NCBI RefSeq assembly: GCF_003072125.1
Contig: NZ_QCYH01000012.1
Location: forward strand, 16,284 to 80,283
Direction: 5' to 3'
From: Pelagivirga sediminicola
Lineage (GTDB): Bacteria > Pseudomonadota > Alphaproteobacteria > Rhodobacterales > Rhodobacteraceae
Length of the DNA stretch: 64,000 nt
Shown here: in pieces, positions 56,270 to 63,829 of the stretch
How positions within the stretch are numbered: position 1 is the stretch's first letter
Layout of the letters: each line of letters starts with the position of its first letter
Translations under genes and position numbers: made by a program
Notes under the pieces: model-generated
What the model was told of the DNA's origin: nothing
Databases searched by the model: none
What the model saw: only the letters and a program-made list of their open reading frames with translations

Positions 56270-57394
56270 ATGCATGTTGTAGGAGGTGTCTATCAAGAAG
56301 TGTGTCTGCGACCCGCGTGGAATGCCTTGTTTGGGTCGGGTGGTCGAGCAGCAATGTCAATAGCAGCGCTTTCAGATGAAGTCGTGCTGCATTGCTACTT
56401 TGAAGATGCTAGCAGTCTCCCCCTTGACTCATACAGGGACCACGGTATCCAACTTTCATTGACAAGGCGTGACTCTGGTATCGCTTTTGCATATTTCCAT
56501 CCGCTCTCTGCTCCACATCTTCATCCCCCAATATCTATTCAACACGAACCGATCCAAGTCAGAGGTGAGGCGGTGCTCCGTTTTGGATTTATCGAGGGTG
56601 ATGCGATCGTCTCAGCCAAGCGAGCCGTCTTTGATCCTCAAGGGACAAAGGAAATTCAAGATTTTTTTTCCAACGGGTCGAGTGCCGAGCAATTGGCGCT
56701 TGTACTCAACGAAGCAGAACTGAATCTTAGAGCTTCAGGAGCGACACTTATCGAGACGGCCGGGGAGATTATTCGTCGAAAGCAGGCGAACGTTGTTGTT
56801 ATCAAAAGAGGAATTCGTGGAGCGACCGTAGTCGACGCACTTGAGCGAAGCTTCGACGTCCCATCATTTCGATCTCCGACCGTCTTCAAGATCGGTACAG
56901 GTGATGTATTCTCTGCACTTTTTGCTTTTTTCTGGGCGAAGCAAGGCCAAGAACCTGAAACGGCTGCATACCGAGCATCTGCAGGTGTAGCAATTTACGC
57001 GGATACCAAGCGATTGCCCTTGAGGAGCACAGCACACGACTACAACCCTGTGACCGGACCGACCCGAGGGCGGGTCCAAGTTGTTGGAGCGCGCGATACT
57101 CTCGGTCGCCACTATGTATTTGAGGAAGCTAAACATCGTTTGCGCGAGCTTGGCGTCGCCATCCAAGGGGATCTCGCAACGGGAAGAAGCGAAAGACCAT
57201 CTGCTATTCTCATAATTGCGGATGGCCTAAGTCAAGAGGCTGTTCAAACCATCCTTGCTTCGCATAAAAATATTCCAGTAGTACTACTTGATGAAGTACA
57301 AGCTGGGGAGGGCCTTAGTAATTTGCATGTCGAATGTACCGTAAGTGATTTCACGACGGCCTTGTATCACGCTGCCTGGGCGACTATGGTTTGA
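56270..57394 (+). CDS. PfkB/ribokinase-like kinase with extra C-terminal domain
   Basis: A 374-residue protein. Residues 1-260 show the ribokinase fold: MHVVGGVYQE at the N-terminus, a first signature FGSGGRAAMSIAAL (21-34), LNEAELN (146-152), KRGIRGA (179-185) and the ATP/catalytic signature IGTGDVFSALFAFF (208-221) with base Asp212. Residues 265-374 form an additional alpha/beta domain (VQVVGARDTLG, AILIIADGLS, IPVVLLDEV), perhaps a Rossmann or deoxyribosyltransferase-like fold. No ribosome site precedes the ATG at 56270. It is the first gene of a putative defence operon, and the substrate could be a nucleoside; this is inference. Confidence 0.7.
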   Translation: MHVVGGVYQEVCLRPAWNALFGSGGRAAMSIAALSDEVVLHCYFEDASSLPLDSYRDHGIQLSLTRRDSGIAFAYFHPLSAPHLHPPISIQHEPIQVRGEAVLRFGFIEGDAIVSAKRAVFDPQGTKEIQDFFSNGSSAEQLALVLNEAELNLRASGATLIETAGEIIRRKQANVVVIKRGIRGATVVDALERSFDVPSFRSPTVFKIGTGDVFSALFAFFWAKQGQEPETAAYRASAGVAIYADTKRLPLRSTAHDYNPVTGPTRGRVQVVGARDTLGRHYVFEEAKHRLRELGVAIQGDLATGRSERPSAILIIADGLSQEAVQTILASHKNIPVVLLDEVQAGEGLSNLHVECTVSDFTTALYHAAWATMV

Positions 57395-57479
57395 AATGAT
57401 GTAAAGCCAACCGCCTTGCTTTGTGAGGTCGTGAAACGTAGCGCGCCAACAGCTTATTTTTTCGAAAGAGATTCAACTT

Positions 57480-58910
57480 TTGGCTGACCTTGTACTTATC
57501 TACGGCAGCGAAGATAAAAACATCGCAAAGAAGCTCGTGAAGCACTTAGAGACTCGATGGAGCGTTTGGTGGGACGAGTACATCAAAGAGCGCTTCGCAG
57601 AAGAAATAAATCAGGAGATTCAGTCGGCAAGTTGCGTCATTGTGCTATGGTCAAAGACGTCAATAAAAAAAGATACTGTTCGCGACGATGTTCAACTGGC
57701 CAAGGATCACAAGGTTTGCATTGTTGGGGTTACACTCGATGACAGTAAGCCAGCCTACGGTTTCGGAGGATATAGTTCAACTTCGTTTTCCAGCTGGGAC
57801 GGTAAAGCCGATCATCAAAAATATGAGGCTTTATTTTCACGTTTACTATCAGTGCTACCATCGCCTCAAGCCCCTGATCGACCGATAAACATTGCCAACG
57901 GTCGCCTTCAACTGCCGACACTTTTTCTTTCAGTTTCTTCCTTTGAGACACAATTGGTACCAGATCAGGCAGTCAAAGCGCTAACTATCGCCAAAGCACC
58001 TGCCATATTAGTTTCAGCTTGGGATCTAGTAGAGCGCCGGGAGCCCGCGTCTTTAATTAGTGAGCTGAGAGCGTTTCGTGAGACGGGAGGTTTTGTTTTG
58101 CTCGACTCAGGAAACTATGAATCATCTCGGCTGATGATGCACGAATGGGAACCAGAAGACCTCGCGCAGGCTTTAAGACACGACCTGCATGATTGGGTTT
58201 TCTGTTTCGACAAACTGGCTCACTTCAACTTCGATAAAGACACAACACCGGAGGGAATCTCCGACAAAATTGTTAACATGGCCAAGCGAGATCAGGGTTT
58301 CACCAACGCGCCGATTTTACCTGTCGTCCACGCACCACCGTCACCAAATTCAGGTTATCAATTCGAGCTCATTCCTGAAATTACGAGAGTTGTAGCTGAG
58401 GCGCTTCAACCTCAGTTGATTGGCATCCCCGAACGGGAATTGGGAGCTGGTATAGTTCAGCGCGTCAAGACTATGCGTGCCATACGTAAAGAGTTGGACA
58501 CTTTGTCATTCTATCAGCCAGTGCATCTATTGGGGACAGGCAATCCTTGGACAGTCGCCATTATGGCTGCTGCGGGTGCTGACACATTCGACGGGCTCGA
58601 GTGGTGTCGGACAGTAGTAGATCACGAAAATGATCGTTTGAACCATTTTCAACATTTCGATCTTTTCGCATGGCAAGCTGAACTTTCCAGTTCAATCGTC
58701 GTCCAGGAGGCACTTAAGGAAGGCTCGGGTGTGGATTATTCCGGAAAAGTCGCCTTTCACAATCTTGAGTATTTCTTAGATTTTGAAATCAAACTGCGCG
58801 AGGCTGCTAGCAAGGGTCGATTGGAAAGTTTTGTGGGCGCGCGCTTGGGCAAAGCGGCGGTTCAAGTTTTGCATGAAGCAGCACCAGAATTGTTCGACCA
58901 TGATCTATAG
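57480..58910 (+). CDS. TIR domain fused to a TGT-like (guanine transglycosylase) domain
   Basis: A 476-residue fusion. Residues 1-125 are a TIR domain (LVLIYGSEDKNIAKKLVKHL at the start). The position normally held by the NADase Glu reads RDDVQLA, with Asp70 in place of Glu. Residues 145-440 resemble tRNA-guanine transglycosylase: VLLDSGNYES (Asp209), IPERELG (317-322), LLGTGNP (350-356) and GADTFDGLEW with the nucleophile-type Asp371. The zinc-binding Cys cluster of bacterial TGT is absent. The start is TTG 57480; no in-frame ATG fits. TGT-like proteins of this kind accompany QueC in type IV CBASS, but a fusion to TIR is unusual. Confidence 0.75.
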   Translation: MADLVLIYGSEDKNIAKKLVKHLETRWSVWWDEYIKERFAEEINQEIQSASCVIVLWSKTSIKKDTVRDDVQLAKDHKVCIVGVTLDDSKPAYGFGGYSSTSFSSWDGKADHQKYEALFSRLLSVLPSPQAPDRPINIANGRLQLPTLFLSVSSFETQLVPDQAVKALTIAKAPAILVSAWDLVERREPASLISELRAFRETGGFVLLDSGNYESSRLMMHEWEPEDLAQALRHDLHDWVFCFDKLAHFNFDKDTTPEGISDKIVNMAKRDQGFTNAPILPVVHAPPSPNSGYQFELIPEITRVVAEALQPQLIGIPERELGAGIVQRVKTMRAIRKELDTLSFYQPVHLLGTGNPWTVAIMAAAGADTFDGLEWCRTVVDHENDRLNHFQHFDLFAWQAELSSSIVVQEALKEGSGVDYSGKVAFHNLEYFLDFEIKLREAASKGRLESFVGARLGKAAVQVLHEAAPELFDHDL

Positions 58911-59598
58911 GGCTGACCAAATCCAAGCCGCTGTGGCTAGCATCTGTCCAGAGATAAGGCGGAGAATTGAGTGTACCGTTCCTGCCGTCAGCGAGCGCGC
59001 CCTATGGTGGGACCTGTCATCTTGTATTCTTAGCAGTCAAGTCCCTTACCCGCTTGCCGCAGCCGTAGCGGACGTACTCGACAGATCTGAGTTGCTCCTA
59101 ACCCAAAAAGCGCACACTCAGCGGGAGAAATATATTTTGGAAATTCTGAGCGAACCGGTCAACGTTCAGGGTAGATTGCGGAAGTATAGGTTTCCATCGG
59201 CCAAGGCATCTCAGCTTGCTATGACACATAAGCAAATACATAAAACGCGCGACAGTCTTTCGGAATTGCTTGAAGAGTTTACGACAGCAGAGGATGCTAG
59301 AAAATGGCTGGTCGACAACGCACCTGGCCTTGGCCCAAAACAAGCTAGCATGTTTCTCAGAAATGTTGGGCTAAGCTACGACCTTGCGATCTTGGATCGC
59401 CATGTCTTGGAATACATGGAACTTTTAGGTTTGAACTCGGCACATAGTCGCTCTGTGCAATCAATTTCAGGCTATGTCGACACGGAAGTTGTATTACGCG
59501 CGCATGCCAGAGACTCAGATTGCCCAGTCGGTATCCTAGATTGGGCCATATGGATCGTGATGCGTGTAATTAAGCAGCCAAAGGAAAAGCTGATATGA
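58900..59598 (+). CDS. OGG-type HhH-GPD glycosylase
   Basis: A 232-residue helix-hairpin-helix glycosylase of the 8-oxoguanine glycosylase (Ogg2/AGOG-like) group. The hairpin APGLGPKQASMFL contains Lys147 and is followed by ILDRHV with Asp166, the two catalytic residues of the family. The [4Fe-4S] Cys cluster of other HhH-GPD enzymes is missing, as in OGG. ATG 58900 overlaps the end of the TIR-TGT gene; the frame is open upstream. An OGG homologue is one of the three ancillary genes of type IV CBASS. Confidence 0.8.
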   Translation: MIYRADQIQAAVASICPEIRRRIECTVPAVSERALWWDLSSCILSSQVPYPLAAAVADVLDRSELLLTQKAHTQREKYILEILSEPVNVQGRLRKYRFPSAKASQLAMTHKQIHKTRDSLSELLEEFTTAEDARKWLVDNAPGLGPKQASMFLRNVGLSYDLAILDRHVLEYMELLGLNSAHSRSVQSISGYVDTEVVLRAHARDSDCPVGILDWAIWIVMRVIKQPKEKLI

Positions 59599-60185
59599 GT
59601 GTTGTGACATTAGTGTCAGGAGGCCTTGACTCCAGTCTTGTTGCCCTTCTCGCCAAAGAAGAAGGGCTCGAGCAATTTCCACTTTTTGTGGACTATGGAC
59701 AAAGGGCTCGGGATAAAGAGCTAGATGCCTGCCGCAGAGTGTTGGCGCGGCTTGATCTTCCTGCGCCGGAAGTTGCCGGCCTTGGAGGGTTCGGTTCACT
59801 TATCCGTTCAGGACTGACCGATCCAACATTGCGTGTGTTGGAGGATGCATTTACGCCGGGGCGCAACATGCTGTTCCTGTTAGTCGCCGCTAGCTATGCG
59901 TTTCAAAGAGATGCGGATGCTGTCTCGATAGGGCTACTTCACGAGGATGCTAGCCTATTTCCTGACCAAACTGATGCCTTCCTAAAAGATGCAGAAGCCA
60001 TAATTGGACGCTGCATGGGTAGGGAAATTCGAGTTCTTGCGCCACTGTCGGCCTTCCATAAAATCGATGTCGTCGCGCTAGCTCAAGCGAAGGGCATCAT
60101 TGGCACCTATTCATGCCATTTGGGTCTGGATGATGCCTGCGGAGCTTGCATTGCGTGCAACGAATTCAATTTCGAGGAGGCTTAG
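59595..60185 (+). CDS. QueC-like PP-loop enzyme (Cap9-like)
   Basis: A 196-residue QueC homologue. The ATP-pyrophosphatase loop SGGLDSS lies at residues 8-14, PGRNMLFLLVAASYA at 88-102, and the zinc site at Cys174, Cys182, Cys185 and Cys188 (CxxxxxxxCGxCxxC). QueC makes 7-cyano-7-deazaguanine from carboxy-deazaguanine. No other queuosine genes (queD, queE, queF) are near. It overlaps the glycosylase by 4 bases and is followed immediately by the poly-Gly TIR gene. Confidence 0.85.
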   Translation: MSVVTLVSGGLDSSLVALLAKEEGLEQFPLFVDYGQRARDKELDACRRVLARLDLPAPEVAGLGGFGSLIRSGLTDPTLRVLEDAFTPGRNMLFLLVAASYAFQRDADAVSIGLLHEDASLFPDQTDAFLKDAEAIIGRCMGREIRVLAPLSAFHKIDVVALAQAKGIIGTYSCHLGLDDACGACIACNEFNFEEA

Positions 60186-60653
60186 ATGGGAGGTGGTGGT
60201 GGTGGCGGTTGGAACCGTCTTGGTGATGTTAGTTCACTAGAGCAGAAAGCCCGTGAAGCGCTCGCTGGCGGCAAAAAGAATGTTTTCATCAGCTTCGCTG
60301 CGGAAGACATGAATGAAGTGAATTTGCTACGTGCTCAGGCCAAGAACGACAACAGTGACATCGAGTTTAACGATCACTCGGTAAGGGCTCCCTATGATAG
60401 CAAACGAGCTGAATACATAAGAGAAAAAATCTCTGAACGAATAAAACGATGTTCAACAACCGTCGTATATCTATCCGATTCAACAGCTCAAAGTCGGTGG
60501 GTGAAGTGGGAAGTTGAGCAGAGCCTAAAGCTGGGGAAAGCAGTTATTGCTGTTCATGCGGGAGAAAAGTACTCTGGAAAGAAACCGGAGTGGCTACAAA
60601 AGAATGGGATTAAGGCTGTTCCCTGGGCCAAGTTGGCAGCAAAGCTAAAATGA
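60186..60653 (+). CDS. TIR-domain protein with N-terminal poly-glycine (ThsB-like)
   Basis: A 155-residue protein. It begins MGGGGGGGWN, a run of seven Gly after the initiator Met, which methionine aminopeptidase should remove. Residues 31-150 form a TIR domain of the ThsB-like type (KNVFISFAAED, VVYLSD, SRWVKWEVEQSLKLGKAVIAVH) with the conserved Glu109 in WEVEQS. The ATG follows GAGGAGG and directly abuts the QueC stop, so the two proteins should be co-translated. The glycine N-terminus is a plausible acceptor for a nucleobase conjugated by the QueC-like enzyme. Confidence 0.8.
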   Translation: MGGGGGGGWNRLGDVSSLEQKAREALAGGKKNVFISFAAEDMNEVNLLRAQAKNDNSDIEFNDHSVRAPYDSKRAEYIREKISERIKRCSTTVVYLSDSTAQSRWVKWEVEQSLKLGKAVIAVHAGEKYSGKKPEWLQKNGIKAVPWAKLAAKLK

Positions 60654-60655
60654 GC

Positions 60656-60976
60656 TTATTCCCACTGACGATATAGACCATCGTTAAAGTGTCTTGCGCC
60701 GCCTGCCTTTGTTTGTAGATCAAGTCCTTTGAATTCGCCAGGCCAATTCAAAATCGCATGCTGAATGGGTCGAAGCTTGAATGGAACGTGTACCACGCAC
60801 TTGTCACGTATAATGGGCGGGCAGAGTTCATCCTGAAAACGACTATTATTCAGATTGACGGCAATGATTGGAAGCTCGAGTTCAATAGCTAAATCTATCT
60901 CCCATCTGACGAACTTATACAGGTTCTTTGTTTTCTCCCCAATTAGAATAAGTAGTCCGCCCTGAATAACTCCCAT
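60656..60976 (-). pseudogene. 5'-truncated ThsB-like TIR gene
   Basis: Read leftward, the frame begins abruptly after a TAG at 60979. It encodes the C-terminal two thirds of a TIR-like domain: GGLLILIGEKTKN, then FVRWEIDLAIELELPIIAVN with the usual Glu, and a C-terminal extension. The N-terminal strand and first helix are missing, where the IS5-type remnant begins. It faces the poly-Gly TIR gene with only two bases between the stops. It is probably non-functional, but it was another TIR effector or partner. Confidence 0.65.
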
Positions 60977-61073
60977 CTATCTGAATTATATCGGAAAAAT
61001 GGCGATTTTGTTGGGCAAGTCTCGCAAGGTTTTGTATTCTGGCAATAGAAACCCTGCAAATTTGAGCCACGAT

Positions 61074-61598
61074 ATGAAGCCCAAAACGCCGCCTTCTGAA
61101 CAGGATGATCTCTTCCGCGCCCGATTGGCCGAGATGATCGACATGCGCCACGAACTGGTGAAGCTCGCTGAACTGATTGACTGGGAAACCTTCGATCGTG
61201 AATGGGGCGGGTTCTTTCCGTCCCACACCGGTCGCCCGGCAACACCGCCGCGGCTGGTGGCGGGGCTGCTGTATCTCCAGCATGCCTTTGCCCTTTCCGA
61301 CGAAGGCGTCGTGGCGCGGTGGGCAGAAAATCCTTACTGGCAGCACTTCTGCGGCGAGACATTCTTTCAGCACCGCCTGCCGATCGACCCCTCGTCGATG
61401 ACACGTTGGCGCAATCGTATCGGTGAGGAAGGCGTGGAGTGGCTGCTAACCGAGACGATTAGGGCCGGACAGCGTGCTGGGGTGGTAAAGGGTAAAGATC
61501 TCAAGCGGGTGACTGTTGATACCACAGTCATGGAGAAGAATATCGCCCATCCGACGGACGCCCGGCTGTATGAAACCGCGCGCCGCTGTCGTGGCTGA
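61074..61598 (+). pseudogene. 3'-truncated IS5-family transposase
   Basis: About 174 residues of an IS5-family transposase are present: the N-terminal domain (WETFDREWGGFFP, LVAGLLYLQHAF), the DNA-binding segment and the first catalytic Asp in VTVDTTVMEKNI. The match stops at DARLYETAR (about 61582); the second Asp and the Glu are missing. Terminal inverted repeats are not evident. The element seems to have been cut by a deletion joining it to the gene fragment at 61583. Confidence 0.8.
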
Positions 61599-61882
61599 TC
61601 GCCTTTGTCCGCAAGGCCAAACCCAAGTTTGAGTCGGCACCGAAAGCGCCGCCAAAACCAATCGCACCAACCCCACCTTGCGCCGATCCGGTAATCCTCA
61701 TGGCAAGGCCAGCGCCCTTTGCAAACAAAGCATTTCACGAAAGCGACCTTCGGAAGGCTATCGGGAAAGATGCCTATGACCAACGTGTTGCTGCAATCCA
61801 AAAGACCTACGGCGCGAACCATTTTGCAGCTAAACTGGCCATTCACGGACAGGCTGTCAAAGAAGGGATAATCAGACCATGA
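61583..61882 (+). pseudogene. 5'-truncated gene fragment, unknown family
   Basis: An open frame of about 100 codons without its own start region reads PLSWLIAFVRKAKPKFESAP, a Pro-rich stretch, then KAIGKDAYDQRVAAIQKTYG to the stop. The stop overlaps the next ATG (ATGA), as in a true operon. It is probably the 3' end of a gene whose front was lost at the junction with the transposase remnant; ATG 61700 gives only 60 residues. I do not recognise it. Confidence 0.5.
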
Positions 61883-62118
61883 AACCTCTTTCGATCATCA
61901 TCGCGGCGCTGACTATCCTTGGCCCAGGTGTTGCCAACGCTGAATGGTGTGATCCACCAATCGCACCCGAGCTGACCGACATGGAGTTGGCAAAGGAGTT
62001 TCGCGACGAGTTTTATGACGAGTTTAACCAGTATTTTCGTGACGCTTCGCAATACACTGCCTGCCTCGATGCCGAGCGCGTGCGGGTTTCGCTAATTCCC
62101 GGACACGGATTTCAGTAA
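61879..62118 (+). pseudogene. Exported protein cut by IS21 insertion
   Basis: The reading frame starts with a clear signal peptide (MKPLSIIIAALTILGPGVANA) and continues with an acidic segment containing two Cys. From about 62092 it runs into the repeat end of the IS21-family element, so the last residues come from the element. The original gene presumably continued beyond the insertion. It is translationally coupled to the preceding fragment. Confidence 0.65.
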
Positions 62119-62183
62119 TTCCCGGACACGCGTTTCGGTAAATCCCGGACAGGGATTTCGGTAATTCCCGGACAGCTCCGGGG
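62092..62183 (+). repeat. IS21 terminal tandem repeats
   Basis: TAATTCCCGGACA or close variants recur at about 62093, 62116, 62139 and 62162 with a 23-base period in the last three. Multiple terminal repeats are the binding sites of IstA-type transposases in the IS21 family. Confidence 0.8.
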
Positions 62184-62256
62184 GCCTTGGGTACGGTTGG
62201 TCATCGCCTGCGCCGTCACGGCACTCTGCCGGTCTTGAACAAGATCGGGAGGGGAC

Positions 62257-63810
62257 ATGCCAAGACGGAAGCAACCGAGGCGCATGACTGTGCAAGACAT
62301 ACGAACCATATTGCGGCTGACGCATGAACAGGGGCTTTCGGTGCGCGAGGTCGGTCTGCGCCTGAAGCTCAGCAAGACGACCGTGGCGACCTACCTGCAC
62401 CGCGCCCGGGAGGCAGGTCTGGACTGCTGGCCATTGCCTCCCGGCCGCGATGACGATGCGACGCTGAAGCAGGTCCTTTTCCAGCGTGTCGGTCGTCCGC
62501 CCCGGGATCTGACGGAACCCGACTGGCCGAAGATGGCGGCGGAGATGAAGCGCAAGGGCGTGACGCTGGTGCTGCTCTGGGAGGAATACCGCACCGCCCA
62601 TCCCGACGGCTATGGCTATACCTGGTTCTGCGAACGCTACCGCGAGTTCGAGAACCGCATCAGCCCCCGGTATCGCAACCGCCACGAGGCCGGCGCGGTG
62701 ATGCAGACCGATTACGCCGGGCACACGATCCCGGTGATCGACCCGGGCACCGGTGCTGAGCATCGCGCGCAGATCTTCGTCGCGGTTCTGGGGGCGTCCA
62801 ATTACACCTTCGCCTGGGCGAGCCTCAGCCAGAAGCTGCCCGACTGGATTGATGCCCAGGTCCGGGCGCTTAAATTCTTCGGCGGGGTTCCCAAGGCGAT
62901 CGTCTGCGACAATCTGAAGGCCGCCGTGGCCAAACCGCTCTGGTTCGAGCCGTCGCTGACCAAGACCTTCTCCGACATGGCCACGCATTACGACACGACC
63001 GTGCTGCCCACGCGACCGCGCAAGCCCCGGGACAAGGGCAAGGTTGAAGGCGCGGTGCTGATCGTGGAGCGCTGGATTCTGGCCCGTCTGCGCAACCGGC
63101 AGTTCTTTTCCATCGAGGCGCTGAACGTCGCCATTGCCGAACTGCTCGATGATCTGAATGCCCGGATCATGCGCCGGGTCGGACGCTCGCGCCGGGAGCT
63201 GTTCGTGGAGATCGAATGCCCCGCGCTCGGTCCGCTGCCCGATACGCCTTTTGAGTACGCGGAATGGAAGCGCGCCAAGGTGCATCCCGATTACCATATC
63301 GAGGTTCTGCATGGCTTCTATTCGGTGCCGCACCGCCTGATCGGGCGCCAGGTCGATGTCCGGCTCACCCACCGCATGATCGAGATCTTCCATAATCACG
63401 AACGGGTTGCGGTTCACCACCGCCGCGGACAGCGCGGCGGCCATAGCACCATCAAGGAGCACATGCCCAAGGCGCATCAGCGCTACGGTGGCATGACGCC
63501 CGAGAGCCTGATCACCCGGGCCGCCCGCACCGGCTATCACGCCGCCGCGCTCGTCGAGCGGCTGATGCGCGACAGGCCGCATCCGGAACAGGGCTATCGC
63601 TCCGCCCTCGGTGTGCTCGGCCTGCAGCGCCAGTTCGGGGCGGACAGGCTGGAAGCGGCCTGCGAACGCGCCCTGACGGTCGGCACCGTCAATTATACCT
63701 CGGTGCGCTCCATCCTGATCACCGGTCTGGATCGGGCGCCCAGTCCGCCAGACCCCGTCACCGCCACGCCGGTCCACGACAATATCCGCGGCCCCGGCTA
63801 CTACCAGTAA
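62257..63810 (+). CDS. istA: IS21-family transposase IstA
   Basis: A 517-residue transposase. An N-terminal helix-turn-helix ([21 protein letters not shown]) is followed by a DDE integrase core: TDYAGH near residue 151, VCDNLKA near residue 217 and KGKVEGAV near residue 260. GGGAGG precedes the ATG. The downstream istB starts 20 bases later, as usual in the family. Confidence 0.92.
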   Translation: MPRRKQPRRMTVQDIRTILRLTHEQGLSVREVGLRLKLSKTTVATYLHRAREAGLDCWPLPPGRDDDATLKQVLFQRVGRPPRDLTEPDWPKMAAEMKRKGVTLVLLWEEYRTAHPDGYGYTWFCERYREFENRISPRYRNRHEAGAVMQTDYAGHTIPVIDPGTGAEHRAQIFVAVLGASNYTFAWASLSQKLPDWIDAQVRALKFFGGVPKAIVCDNLKAAVAKPLWFEPSLTKTFSDMATHYDTTVLPTRPRKPRDKGKVEGAVLIVERWILARLRNRQFFSIEALNVAIAELLDDLNARIMRRVGRSRRELFVEIECPALGPLPDTPFEYAEWKRAKVHPDYHIEVLHGFYSVPHRLIGRQVDVRLTHRMIEIFHNHERVAVHHRRGQRGGHSTIKEHMPKAHQRYGGMTPESLITRAARTGYHAAALVERLMRDRPHPEQGYRSALGVLGLQRQFGADRLEAACERALTVGTVNYTSVRSILITGLDRAPSPPDPVTATPVHDNIRGPGYYQ

Positions 63811-63829
63811 CCCCGGAAAGGACAAACAG

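Noticed and set aside
55981..56296. Minus-strand open frames before the kinase gene
   Set aside because: Two overlapping frames lack ribosome sites, domains and protein-like composition.
59595..60185. Housekeeping queuosine biosynthesis
   Set aside because: queD, queE and queF are absent and the neighbours are TIR, TGT-like and OGG genes; the context is defence.
56270..60653. Ordinary type IV CBASS
   Set aside because: No protein has CD-NTase motifs such as GS-x-DxD; only the ancillary trio is present.
56270..60653. Dpd-type 7-deazaguanine DNA modification cluster
   Set aside because: The TGT-like part is fused to TIR, and no further dpd genes (nuclease or helicase partners) accompany it in this operon.
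60915..61404. Minus-strand frames opposite the IS5 transposase
   Set aside because: They are complements of the transposase coding sequence, with Arg/Pro-rich shadow composition.
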